Shown here: positions 38,033 to 50,000 of the stretch, in pieces | How positions within the stretch are numbered: position 1 is the first letter of the stretch | How the letters are laid out: each line of letters begins with the position of its first letter | Assembly (NCBI GenBank): GCA_032191485.1 | Contig: JAVDOI010000012.1 | Span: 19,358,485 to 19,422,484, forward strand | Origin: Leptoclinus maculatus | Taxonomy: Eukaryota > Chordata > Actinopteri > Perciformes > Stichaeidae | Reading direction: 5' to 3' | DNA: 64,000 nt | Position numbers and translations under genes: made by a program | The notes under the pieces: generated by a model | Seen by the model: only the letters and a program-made list of their open reading frames with translations | Told to the model about the DNA's origin: nothing | Databases searched by the model: none

Positions 38033-38134
38033 TGATTCCATGACACCTTGTGCCTGTTATGTTTTTAACCTCCATCCTTCTACCATTCATTTGTAACATC
38101 ATAATCAACAGCAACAAGTTATTTTCTACAATGT

Positions 38135-38140
38135 TTTATT
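38135..38140 (-). terminator. Copy of the mapk13 polyadenylation signal, unit A
   Basis: AATAAA on the minus strand, the duplicate of the signal at 46204-46209. It would end any transcript that runs through the orphan exon 12 copy at 38972-39033. Confidence 0.45.
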
Positions 38141-38971
38141 TTGAAAACAATTGAGTGTGTTCCAGCACTAAAGATCATGATCGAAAAATAAAATCCCACA
38201 TGTAATTGCCGTCCATACCCACAAAGTGAGACACACACAATAACTGTCCTTGTAAAGTAAGATACAATTTAACTAAGGAGATTTTCATTATAAGCCAGGG
38301 TGGTTTCTATTTTTCTTTCTAAACACACACACACACACATGCACACAACACACATTTGTGAGTGTATGTACCTCAGGCTACATCTTTGGTAATTGACTTG
38401 TCCCAACTGATATTTTCACACACATTTGTTTTATCATCTACTTGGCAGAAGTCAATCAAACATTTTGTAGAAAGCGAAATTTTATCCTTGACTTTGGGAA
38501 TTGAAGTTTTATGAAATAATCTCAACGTTAGGTCCTTTTCATACTTTTTTCACTATCGCTAGATGGATCGAACATCTAACATTTCACAGAAATAAAGAAA
38601 TGTGGAATGTTCTCCACATGAAAACCATGAGATGCGAGAGAAGTAAATGGACCTTGATCTAAGAAGTCAATACATTTGGCAGAAGACAGCATTTTATAAT
38701 TCAGTGGTACAGTGTTTTTGTCAAACTTCAACATGCAGGCCAACTGCTACTGCTGTCTGAATATCACAGAATAAAAACAAGCTTAATGAGAGCCTAACCT
38801 CTGTTTCATACTGTCCTGTACAGGCCATCGTACCAAGTACACCAACCCTATGAAATGCATTTTAATCGCGATGCAATATCAGATGCGTCAAAATGATTTT
38901 GATGTTGTTTTGTGTTCATTTGTCTGACAGTGTTGTTGGCCTTTAGAGAGGCGCCGGCCCATCACAGCGTC

Positions 38972-39343
38972 CTACATGGCTGTCTTACTGGGGTTGTCAG
39001 GGTCGAAGGTCATGATCTCCATGTGGATAAGACCTGATTGGAAAAAAAGCTAAGTAAGCAGTAGTTTAAATTGACCATAAAAGCACTAAAACGTAGATTT
39101 ATTTTGAGAAAATATTGCACAGTCTCCTGAGATTTCCCTTTTAAAATACAGGGCATGGCAAAAACGTACTCTTCCACTCCCCGACAGCGAGCTCCAGGCT
39201 CTCGAAGGAGTCGTCGTAAGGCTCCGAGTCTGGCTCGCTCTCCGGGTCATGATATTCAGCCAGGAAAGGGTGTGACAGTCCCTGCTTCACTGTCAGCCTC
39301 GTCTCTGGGTCCAGCAGTAACATCCCCTCCAGAATGCCTATAG
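38972..39343 (-). pseudogene. Orphan copy of mapk13 exons 11-12 (gene fragment)
   Basis: Exon 11 copy is 39170-39343 and exon 12 copy 38972-39033, with the same splice sites and stop codon as the mapk13 exons at 47239-47412 and 47041-47102. They encode the C-lobe end of a p38 kinase (about residues 287-364) and its C terminus. No exons 1-10 exist in this copy, because duplication of the unit included only the 3' end of the gene. The fragment cannot make a kinase by itself. It could in principle serve as an alternative distal 3' end if mapk13 transcripts read through unit B. Coding sequence looks undamaged, as expected for a young duplicate. Confidence 0.9.
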
Positions 39344-39479
39344 CTGGAAGCATCAAGATAGAAAACAATATTATACAGAAAATATATATATTTTTTTTTA
39401 ACCGTTACTTGGCCAAGAATCTGAGGATCCCAGCTTTTTGACTCAAAAGTAATTTTTCTGTTAAATCTTTTCACTCACT

Positions 39480-39709
39480 AGAGTCATTAAAGGTCCACTG
39501 TGTAGGATGTAATGCCATCTAGTGGTGAGGATGCATATTGCAAACCGAATGAGAACCCCTCCTCTCCCCTTAGAGAAGCGCTGCCCGCTCCCTTTCGGTG
39601 ACCACGGTGAATGGTGAATGGTAAATGGTCTTGATAGCTCTTTTCTAGTCTTCCGACCATTTAAAGTGCGGTACACTACATGACAACATTCCCCCACACA
39701 ATCATAAAC
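39480..39709. repeat. Dispersed repeat truncated at the duplication junction
   Basis: The part starting AGGTCCACTGTGTAGGATGT and the following block with TTTTCTAGTCTTCCGACCAT belong to common teleost interspersed repeats. In unit B the second repeat continues past the unit end into 47779-47890 (GGGAGCAATTTAGGGTTCGG, TCTTGCCCAATGACACTTCG). Here it stops at 39709, which marks the novel duplication joint. Confidence 0.7.
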
Positions 39710-40140
39710 TAATGCATTGAGACAATGTGTTTACATGCATTCATTCAAACATATGCTTTGACAACAGCTGGTCACTTGTTCCGCAACTTCAGTGACATTT
39801 TACCAATAGCAACTTCATTGATAACACCTTCATATTTATTGAACTTGCAAAATGTTGAGAAGCAGAAACTGGTGGATCAGCGAGTATACAGGTCCCAAAC
39901 CTTGCAGGACACTCCAAGCAAAACTAGTAAAAATGTCTTTGCAAACAAGTCTTCATCCCCAATCTCAACCATGCCTCTGCTGCCATTCCTCTGCGAGCAC
40001 TTAGGTGTTGTCGAGCCCCGATCGCTTTACAGGGGTGGCACTGTTACCTGTCTGACAGGCTGAGCTGCTTCAAAGCTGCCAATCCACCTGCCTGCAAGTG
40101 CCCCTTCCAGGATACAGGTAATTGGAGGAGGGTTGAGGGG

Positions 40141-40198
40141 CGGGTGCAGAGAAGGTGGAGCTCACTGGGACCTCCTCCACAGTTGAAGGCATATAAAA
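40141..40198 (+). promoter_or_regulatory. Promoter of keratin B
   Basis: A TATA box TATAAAA at 40192-40198 with an upstream GC box (GGGGCGGG starting about 40137) is identical in order and spacing to keratin A. The start codon follows at 40337. Confidence 0.75.
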
Positions 40199-40336
40199 AT
40201 CCATCGCGGGACAGGGAGAAGATACTTAGAGGGACTTGACTCTCCTCTTCGTGTGCTCCACCGCTCTGCCAAACCTCTCTTTCTGCTCCCCTTTTTCTCT
40301 GTGAATCCTTACCTTTCAGAGGAAATAAAACCAGCC

Positions 40337-43300
40337 ATGTCGAAAAGAACTGGTGGAAGCTCCAGGACCATGAGTAGCTACAGCATCAGCGGCGGCATCA
40401 GCGGCGGCGGCAGCAGCGGCGGCGGTGGTGGTTTTGGCAGTTTTGGTAGTGGTGGTGGTGGTGGTGGTGGCCGAAACTATTCCTCAAGATCGATGGTTAC
40501 CAACCAATCCCAAAGGGCATCAACCGGTATGTCAATGGGTGGTGGTGGTGGTGGAAGCAGTTATCGTAGTGGAGGTGGTTATGGGGGTGGAAGTAGTTTT
40601 GGGGGTGGTTATAGTAGTGGAGGTGGTTTTGGGGGTGGTGGTGGTGGTGGTGGTGGAGGTGGTTTTGGGGGTGGAGGTGGTGGTGGAGGCAGTGTTTTAG
40701 GCTTCAATTACGGTGGTGCTTTTGGCGGTGGTGGAGGAGGTGGCGGAGGCATGCAGACCATCACAGCCGTCCAGTGCAACCACAACCTGCTGGCCCCAAT
40801 GAATGTTGACATCGACCCCAACATCCAGACCGTCCGAACCCACGAGAAAGAGCAGATCAAGACTCTAAACAACCGCTTCGCCAGCTTCATTGACAAGGTG
40901 AGCTGCTCTTTGTACAACGCCATTCCAAAAGAACGCTGAAAAGCTGCATTTACATTGACCATGAAATGTCATATATATGTTTTGAATGTGACAACTGTAA
41001 TTTGGTTGAACAACAGATGTTGATTATCTGATGCACTGCACAGTGCCCACAGTAGAGTTAATTGGTTTGTCTTGTATAGCTGCAACAGACAGCCACCTGG
41101 GCTCATTAAATATTACACAGCAACTGATCCAAACCTGAATAATGTGCACATAATTTAATAAGTCGTCCAAAACTGACTTCTCATCTTCTCAAGGCAATAC
41201 TGTACAAGTGCAAGTCCAAGTAGAGCGACTGCACAGCGGATTACGTCTGGAGCATCCCTGCCCCGAGGGGCATTTTAATATGGCAGCTGCCAGCACTGGT
41301 GCATACAAGAGACTTTTGTGTGGGTAAGTCACACACAGGTGTGGCTCAATGGATCACCTGAGGAAAGTAAAACAAAGACGACAAACATCTTTTATCGCCT
41401 CACAGTGAGCGTGCCTAATCATGAAGAAAAGCGACTTCTTTGCCTTTTTCATTTGCAGTTTGCTGAAAGTGATGAGGTAAAAACAGGCGTTGCCAAGCAC
41501 AGAAATATATCGATGTAGAATATGTAATCTGATTAATGTGGTCTTGCTATCAAAGCGTTACTTTCCGCCAAGTGAGAGTGGATCTAAACATGAAACGATT
41601 TCCCCATTTTAGGTCCGCTTCCTGGAGCAGCAGAACAAGATGCTGGAGACCAAATGGAGCCTGCTGCAGGACCAGACCACCTCCCGCTCCAACATTGACG
41701 CCATGTTCGAGGCTTACATTGCCAACCTGCGCAGGCAGCTGGATGGACTCGGCAGTGAGAAGATGAAGCTGGAGGGAGAGCTGAGGAACATGCAGGGCCT
41801 GGTGGAGGACTTCAAAAACAAGTGAGTTAACACCTGCACAACATCTTCGAAAAGCAACAGCCTCACTGCAGCGGTTGATGCCCGCAGTATCTTTTTCCAT
41901 CAGCTAACTTTTTCCACTGTTTTTGTGTCAGATATGAAGATGAAATCAACAAGCGTGCCAGCGTGGAGAATGAGTTTGTTCTCCTCAAGAAGGTGAGAGT
42001 TGAGCTCCACCATGTCATTAACTGCAGTGGAATAAGTTATTGCCTCTTCCTCTGACCAGTCACCAATACCGACCGCTTCCTTGTCCTCTGCTTGCAGGAT
42101 GTAGATTGCGCCTACATGAACAAGGTTGAGCTGGAGGCCAAGCTTGACTCCCTTCAGGATGAGATTAACTTCCTCAGAGCTGTCTACGAGGCGGTAAGAA
42201 ACATTAGCCACACCACAGTCCTATTATGTCGGTTTCTTTGCTCTTAATTATTTTTTAGAAGCCATTGAACGGCACAGGTGGGCACAGATACAGAAGAGAA
42301 ATAGATATCGTACTGCCTTTACTCTCTAACCTTCTAATTTCATTTTTTTAAGTGACATATATCTTTTGTGCAGGAACTGCGTGAGCTCCAGGGACAGATC
42401 AAGGACACCTCAGTCATCGTGGAGATGGACAACAGCCGCAACCTGGACATGGACTCCATTGTAGCTGAAGTCAAGGCTCAGTATGAGGCCATCGCCAATG
42501 CCAACCGCAAAGAGACTGAACAGTGGTATCAGCAGAAGGTAGGTAGAGAGAGAAAGTAATCTCAACAACAACTCCAGTATGAAACACATCCTGCTAGACA
42601 AGTCTGTGTAGAGTCTCTAATAACAACATATATATGTTTTTTTTTCAGTACCAGGAGATGGAGGTGAATGCAGGCCAGGCCGGAGATGACCTCCGCAGCT
42701 CCAAGAGTGAGATAGCTGAGCTCAACCGCATGATTAGCCGCCTCCAGAATGAGATTGAGTCAGTCAAGGGACAGGTTAGCTAAAAGTTACATACATTTAT
42801 ATGTTATTTAAAAAAAACAAATGGTGACGATGTAGAAGGGTTTTTGGATGACAAATATCGTTTCTGCTAACTTTTAAACCTCGCAGCGCGTCAACCTGGA
42901 GGCCCAGATCGCTGAGGCCGAGGAGCGCGGTGAGCTGGCCGTGAAGGACGCCAAGGCCCGCATCAGGGACCTGGAAGAAGCCCTGCAGAGAGCCAAACAG
43001 GACATGACCCGCCAAGTCCGCGAGTACCAGGACCTGATGAACATCAAGCTGGCTCTGGACATTGAGATCGCCACCTACAGGAAACTGCTGGAAGGAGAGG
43101 AGGACAGGTAACAGTTTAGCTGCTTGGGACTCACATGACGTCTCGTCTTCTGAAAAAAGAGACTGCATTGCATCACATTGGGCAGGCAGCAACATCAGCA
43201 GCTAAAATGGATCCTTTGTGTATCTCTTTGCAGAATCACCAGTGGCGGTTCAACTGCAACCATCCACATACAGAGCTCCGGTATGTATCAACATATATCT

Positions 43301-43706
43301 TTATAATTCATTTGTAAGCCAGTGCATGAACATGTAAAAGTAGAAATGAGAAAGCTATCAGTTTGGCTGATATGATTTAATGGAAACTCAAATTCCTGCC
43401 ATCTCATCTGAAAATGTTTTATTCTCATCACCAGGTGGTGGAGGCGGCGGCGGCGGCTATGGTGGCGGCGGCGGCGGCGGCGGCGGCTATGGTGGCGGCT
43501 TTGGCGGCGGCAGCAGCTTCGGCGGCAGCTTCGGCGGCGGCGGCGGCTATGGTAGCGGCGGCGGCGGCGGCAGCAGCAGCAGCTATGGCGGCGGTTATAG
43601 CAGTATGGGAGGAGGTGGCAGCAGCTATGGCGGTGGCAGCAGCGGCGGCGGCGGCATCATCAAAATGAGCAGCATCAGCACCAGCTCAAGGACCCGCAAA
43701 TATTAA
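40337..43706 (+). CDS. Type II keratin, glycine-rich epidermal type, paralog B (9 coding exons, 585 aa)
   Basis: Near-identical paralog of keratin A. Exons: 40337-40897, 41613-41821, 41932-41992, 42098-42193, 42374-42538, 42649-42774, 42887-43107, 43234-43280, 43435-43706, all in phase. The rod ends near residue 480, and both helix-boundary motifs are unchanged. Differences from A include an extra GIS-type triplet in the head, S to N, G to S and V to G in the head, E to D in exon 2, T to N, R to K and D to E close together in exon 5, T to S in exon 6, and T to I in the tail. The tail is 9 residues shorter. Intron 1 is 715 bp against 1675 bp in A. No disabling changes are seen, so both copies should be functional. 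The exact keratin number is not assigned. Confidence 0.92.
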
Positions 43707-44428
43707 AAACAGCAGCCGTCTTTCTCTCCATTCTTCGTCTACTACCCTCATTTTCTTCTCCTTCTCATGTTCCCCTCTCCCTGACAACCACCCCCATCAC
43801 CTCCCTGGAGACACTGCAGCCTCAGAAACATCCACATTTGACCATTATCAGCAGGCAGATCCATGTAATGGAACATCTGTTTTTTTTACTGGGTTGCTAC
43901 TCCCTCTGGCACCACATATTTACAGAGAGTCAAGTCGAGGCAGAGTAATTAGTGGACCAGAAACAAAGAGCAGCCAAAACGTGAGTCAGCCCTCTCTTCC
44001 TTAGATCAGTCAGCCTGGCTGTCTTTTGGTTGCTGGATCCGCTGTCATGCAGACAAGAGGATACTTGTAGTGCCATGACAGAGAATCCTCAAAAGGCAAC
44101 AATACTTGCACACAAAATGTCAACAGCAGTTCTTACATTTGCACAGGAGGTCAGGATGTTTATGTTCTTGCATTTATGAAGCACACATGGCATAACTCCT
44201 CTTTTCTGCAAAGTCTCTTCAGTTGTCTTACATCTGTCATTTTGTTGTGTATTTTGATATCACATAAGCAGCCACATATAACACTCTCATATTTGTTTGT
44301 TTGGGATCCTCTTTTCCTTCTCGTGTTCTGAGAGAAAATACTTTCCACTCTGAATGAAAAAGAAACTTGGATTAGGCTGACTGGGAGAACCAGATTCATT
44401 GTGAAATTTGTAACATCAAAATGTCTGG

Positions 44429-44434
44429 AATAAA
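44429..44434 (+). terminator. Polyadenylation signal of keratin B
   Basis: AATAAA lies 722 nt after the stop codon, at the same place as in keratin A. Confidence 0.7.
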
Positions 44435-44698
44435 TCTGATTTCATAATCATTTTGGCAGTTTGGTTTCCTCTTTTTGATTTTTGGTGTACTCAATACAAA
44501 TAATTTGGGTTCATGACAATGGTTGGCTAAGCCCTGGCATCAGATTCAGCTTTATTACCAAGTATGTGTACAATTACAAGGAATTTGACACTGCGTCTTG
44601 CTCTCAATGTACATACACAGAAATATAAAAACTGCTAAAAAACAAAGATAACAAAGCTGAGCAAGAGTTAACATAAACATTTAGCCATTACTGACAAG

Positions 44699-45638
44699 CA
44701 GTGGCGGGCCGTCAGGGCCTGCAAAGCCTTCTCTGCTGGCCTAAACAGAATCACAAAAAGAAAGAAAACATTTTTTTTTATGTATTATAATTTATACAAA
44801 TATTTTTCCCATTATCTTATTTTCTCATTGCACAGCTACTGTCTTCCTCAGTTGCTCTGCTTCCAGTGCAGCTTGTTTTAAGTAGAGCTTTTATCCAATC
44901 AGATTTCACCTCTGTGTCTCTAGGTAAGAAGAGAGGCCCGAGGCCTGCAGACTCACAAGTGAATCCCTTTGCAGTTTAAGTGAATGGGGACGATATTGTT
45001 GATTGTCATAGTGTTCAACCAATCAGATCTTTAGTTTGACATGTTGGGCGTATTCTTTGACGTGTCACAGCCCGCTAGTCCCATACTAGCCGGCCCACAG
45101 TTACGTCACTATTAGTGCAGCGATTGGTCAGTGGGCGAGCACGTGACTATCGTGAAACGAAACTTAACAGCAGAGGCTTAGTCGTGTTGTGAATCACACG
45201 TGATGCAGCTCAGCCAATCAAATATGGGCATTCTGACAAGCGTCCTGACTCGAGTACCACACACCGTGACACAGGGGGCTGAGACGAGGAAAGAGACTGC
45301 AGAGCAGTACGTTTGATGTTTGGGTTGTGAAAGTAAAATCATAAGACGGTCTCGGAGCAGCTGTGGTTTGTCATTAAGGGATGATGGTGGGTCCCACAGA
45401 CAGACCAGCTGAGAACCACTGTCGTACATGAGCACAGAAAACATTATGTTTTCTTGAATTTAAGCTTCTGCATTTTCCAAATGCTCTAGCGTTATTCAAA
45501 CGTAATGTAAGCCTCGTACCGATAGTTACAGCCTTAGAAACGAATAATAGCTGTGGCGCCATCATGTGGTTATAACGTGGTATTTCAGCTGCATGACAGC
45601 AGTGAAGGCCTGGGTATAAAATGCACGGCCCGCCATTG
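44699..45638. mobile_element. Non-autonomous hAT-like element with target duplication, unit B
   Basis: The same element as in unit A, flanked by CTGACAAG at 44691-44698 and 45639-45646. I noticed one substitution against the unit A copy (CTCTCGG against CTCTAGG). It was copied with the unit and is not an independent insertion. Confidence 0.85.
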
Positions 45639-46087
45639 CTGACAAGTAGTGAAAGAAGAGAAGAAACATAATGTATAAATGGATACAAAAGTCTCTTTTT
45701 TATATATACATATGTATTAAACAACAACAAACAATGGCGACATCCATATATTTAACACACTTACTATATTTTCTGGTCGCTTGTTTGCACTGTGGTTGTA
45801 TGTGCCTGATGCACATGTCTTATATTTCTCATTCCTTATTTATTATTTACCGATATTCTCCACGTATATTGGTTATGTATTGTAAAATTATGAACATGAT
45901 TTACATTTTGCATTGTCCTTTGTTGGCATGTGATGTGGTTCTTTTGCTTCTATTGTCCTTTATTTATTTGTGCTCCTTCGTAAGAGCAACTGTGACATAA
46001 CAATTTTAGATTTTGGATTTTCCTGTCAAGAACACCGTCAAAACACATCCCCCGTCCTCCACACAGAATCTTTGCTATGATATAGTG

Positions 46088-46101
46088 CTGCCCTCTAGTG
46101 A
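46088..46101 (-). promoter_or_regulatory. CTCF-like core motif, unit B
   Basis: The duplicate of the motif at 38019-38032, unchanged. It sits between the convergent 3' ends of keratin B and mapk13. Confidence 0.35.
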
Positions 46102-46203
46102 TGATTCCATGACACCTTGTGCCTGTTATGTTTTTAACCTCCATCCTTCTACCATTCATTTGTAACATCATAATCAACAGCAACAAGTTATTTTCTACAA
46201 TGT

Positions 46204-46209
46204 TTTATT
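46204..46209 (-). terminator. Probable mapk13 polyadenylation signal
   Basis: This is the first AATAAA on the minus strand after the mapk13 stop codon (47041-47043), giving a 3' UTR of about 830 nt. The convergent keratin B signal is at 44429-44434, so about 1.8 kb separates the two 3' ends. Confidence 0.5.
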
Positions 46210-47040
46210 TTGAAAACAATTGAGTGTGTTCCAGCACTAAAGATCATGATCGAAAAATAAAATCCCACATGTAATTGCCGTCCATACCCACAAAGTGAGA
46301 CACACACAATAACTGTCCTTGTAAAGTAAGATACAATTTAACTAAGGAGATTTTCATTATAAGCCAGGGTGGTTTCTATTTTTCTTTCTAAACACACACA
46401 CACACACATGCACACAACACACATTTGTGAGTGTATGTACCTCAGGCTACATCTTTGGTAATTGACTTGTCCCAACTGATATTTTCACACACATTTGTTT
46501 TATCATCTACTTGGCAGAAGTCAATCAAACATTTTGTAGAAAGCGAAATTTTATCCTTGACTTTGGGAATTGAAGTTTTATGAAATAATCTCAACGTTAG
46601 GTCCTTTTCATACTTTTTTCACTATCGCTAGATGGATCGAACATCTAACATTTCACAGAAATAAAGAAATGTGGAATGTTCTCCACATGAAAACCATGAG
46701 ATGCGAGAGAAGTAAATGGACCTTGATCTAAGAAGTCAATACATTTGGCAGAAGACAGCATTTTATAATTCAGTGGTACAGTGTTTTTGTCAAACTTCAA
46801 CATGCAGGCCAACTGCTACTGCTGTCTGAATATCACAGAATAAAAACAAGCTTAATGAGAGCCTAACCTCTGTTTCATACTGTCCTGTACAGGCCATCGT
46901 ACCAAGTACACCAACCCTATGAAATGCATTTTAATCGCGATGCAATATCAGATGCGTCAAAATGATTTTGATGTTGTTTTGTGTTCATTTGTCTGACAGT
47001 GTTGTTGGCCTTTAGAGAGGCGCCGGCCCATCACAGCGTC

Positions 47041-50000
47041 CTACATGGCTGTCTTACTGGGGTTGTCAGGGTCGAAGGTCATGATCTCCATGTGGATAAG
47101 ACCTGATTGGAAAAAAAGCTAAGTAAGCAGTAGTTTAAATTGACCATAAAAGCACTAAAACGTAGATTTATTTTGAGAAAATATTGCACAGTCTCCTGAG
47201 ATTTCCCTTTTAAAATACAGGGCATGGCAAAAACGTACTCTTCCACTCCCCGACAGCGAGCTCCAGGCTCTCGAAGGAGTCGTCGTAAGGCTCCGAGTCT
47301 GGCTCGCTCTCCGGGTCATGATATTCAGCCAGGAAAGGGTGTGACAGTCCCTGCTTCACTGTCAGCCTCGTCTCTGGGTCCAGCAGTAACATCCCCTCCA
47401 GAATGCCTATAGCTGGAAGCATCAAGATAGAAAACAATATTATACAGAAAATATATATATTTTTTTTTAACCGTTACTTGGCCAAGAATCTGAGGATCCC
47501 AGCTTTTTGACTCAAAAGTAATTTTTCTGTTAAATCTTTTCACTCACTAGAGTCATTAAAGGTCCACTGTGTAGGATGTAATGCCATCTAGTGGTGAGGA
47601 TGCATATTGCAAACCGAATGAGAACCCCTCCTCTCCCCTTAGAGAAGCGCTGCCCGCTCCCTTTCGGTGACCACGGTGAATGGTGAATGGTAAATGGTCT
47701 TGATAGCTCTTTTCTAGTCTTCCGACCATTTAAAGTGCGGTACACTACATGACAACATTCCCCCACACAATCATAAACGAATGCTCACCACCTCACACAC
47801 CAAAAGCACAGCCTTTGGGAGCAATTTAGGGTTCGGTATCTTGCCCAATGACACTTCGAACCCTCTGAGCCACAACCACTCACCATGCAAACCAATTGGG
47901 CTGTTCACAGAGCAACAATTTCTGCGTCTGGTCTTTATTTTTTTTCCACATGGCGTGAGGGAATCTGGCAAGAAAACACGCTGATAATCTACTACAAACA
48001 ATATAAATTGTATTTTATATATAATATAAATGTTCTGACAAATAGATGTTTTTACATTCATGTAACGTAAAAACACCAAAGGCTCTACCTAGAGCCAGTG
48101 TTCGGTTTGTCCGTTCTGGGCTAGTGTAGAAACGTGGCGGTGCGAAGATATGAAGGGCTCATTCTAAGGTAATCAAAACGGTTATGAATATTATCTTCTA
48201 TTTCTGCTAATAGATCCTCCTAATTCCTACATAACGGGCCTTTAAATGTCCATGTTGTTATAAATCTATAAGATAGATAGATAAATAGATACTTTATTCA
48301 TCCCCAGGGGGAAATTTGTTCAACAAAGTGAACTAGAATTTGCAACTACATTAAAGTTGCAGTTTGCATCAACGTCTGTCCAAAGTGTCATCACTTTGTC
48401 ATTGTATCTCCTTAGACATTTGTACATAGACAATTGTAAAAATGAACTCATGAATTAATGAGTTATGGTCAAAAAAAGAATTCTGCTCAAGGCGTTCATG
48501 AAATATCATGAGAATGGAAAGGACGTGAGGTCAGTGACCTTTGCCTTTCCAAATCGAATCTGTCCGTCCTTCAGTCCAAGTGGACGTTTGTGCCAAATTT
48601 GTGGTATATTTCAATGAAAAAAAACTGAAAATTAACTTCAGTTTGAAGTTGACAAGCAGAGGCAGTTCGGCGCACCGTTTTCATCCATGGACGCAAACAC
48701 TTCCTTGAAGTTTTTCTTCTTCTGCGGAGGAAGACCCAGCATGTACGACTGCGCCTGGAAAACAATTCAGTCCAAAGCACGAGCTTTAAATCACGGAACA
48801 GAACATGACACAAATCGTGCGGAGAGGCAAAATAAAACGAGGCATGTAGACAACACTTACGTCCTTACTCTGCATCTTCTGTACCAGGGAAGAGTCTGGC
48901 GTTCCTGTCAGACGGAGGATCTTTTTCAGCTGGTCAATACCTGAACAGGCTGGTTCAGGAAGCCTCATAAATATATTAAAAATCATATTGTTGGTGGACG
49001 GTAAGGATGGAAAGGCTCATATTGAATACAACAATAATCAAATATCTAGTTAATAAAATATGTAATTTAAGGGATACTTCGGCCATCTAGTACTGTACTT
49101 CAACAAAGGTGGGGGACATTTTAAAAACTAAAATTAGGAGTGCCCCCCTGCTGGTCAGTAGAGAGAATGCAGGTTTTAAGACACTTCCACATTGGCTTCA
49201 CTAGGCAGAACCGGAGATTGCCGCCTGGTGAGGTCACAGTGAACTTTGACCACCGAATTCGAATAAATTCACCCTTGAATCCAGGTGTTTGTGCAACATT
49301 TAAATAAATCCTCCCCAAGGCGTTCCTGAGATAACGCGAGAATGGACAGGACTTCCAGCTGTACTAAGGATCATATACATGTTTGATGAATGTGCACATT
49401 AGATTTGTGAGTTTATTGTCGCAGAGGCAGAGTGAAAATAGAGGGCAGAATTGGAGGACCGTGGGCCAGGATATCCTGACTTTTTGACTAAATAGTATGG
49501 GCCAAGCTCCAAGATCGACCAATAGCATAATTTACCTGAACCTTTCCTGGAAAAAAAATATATTTTAATAAAGAAGGAAAGTTACTGAGATAACCCTGAT
49601 GATAAAATAATTTTCTTCGTTTTTTAAACTGTTTTCACATTCAATTGTCAAGCGAATTTTGAGCGAACTTGTGAATTGTTGCAAAAAAAGAAATTCCATC
49701 AACTGGTTTGGAGCAAAATAAACTCTGTAAACAGAGTAGTAGAAGAAGTAGAGGTTGCGAACTTCAGGATTTTGTTCCAGTCGAGCAAGTTTGAATTGTT
49801 CTTTCATGTCAGTATTGTCCATGTTTCATGCTGTCCAGAGACGAGCAGAAGACTCATCTCCTAAAGAGATGGGCTTGTCATTAAGGGATGATGGTGGGTC
49901 CCACAGCCAGACCAGCTGAGAACCACTGTCCTACATGAGCACAGAAAACATTATATTTTCCTGAATTTAAGCTTCTGCATTTTCCAAATGCTCTACCATT

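Larger units (their letters stand above)
30666..39709 (+). repeat. Tandem duplication unit A (9.04 kb)
   Basis: The unit runs nearly base for base parallel to 39710-47778. It contains keratin promoter, complete keratin gene A, a hAT-like element with its target duplication, a microsatellite and, on the minus strand, copies of mapk13 exons 12 and 11. The offset to unit B is 9044 at the left edge, about 8097 after an intron 1 length difference, and 8069 after the tail exon. In 35638-39709 I count about four substitutions against unit B, roughly 0.1%. Unit A ends inside a dispersed repeat that is cut off at 39709. Confidence 0.95.
39710..47778 (+). repeat. Tandem duplication unit B (8.07 kb)
   Basis: This is the second copy, directly abutting unit A. 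It differs mainly by a 963 bp absence in keratin intron 1, a +9 nt/-27 nt change in the glycine codons of exons 1 and 9, and scattered substitutions. Its right edge (47778/47779) is continuous with the ancestral repeat and with the rest of mapk13, so the mapk13 exons in this unit are the ones physically joined to exons 1-10. Confidence 0.95.

Noticed and set aside
38972..39343. A second functional mapk gene in unit A
   Set aside because: Only exons 11-12 are present, with no catalytic core, so it is an exon fragment of mapk13.
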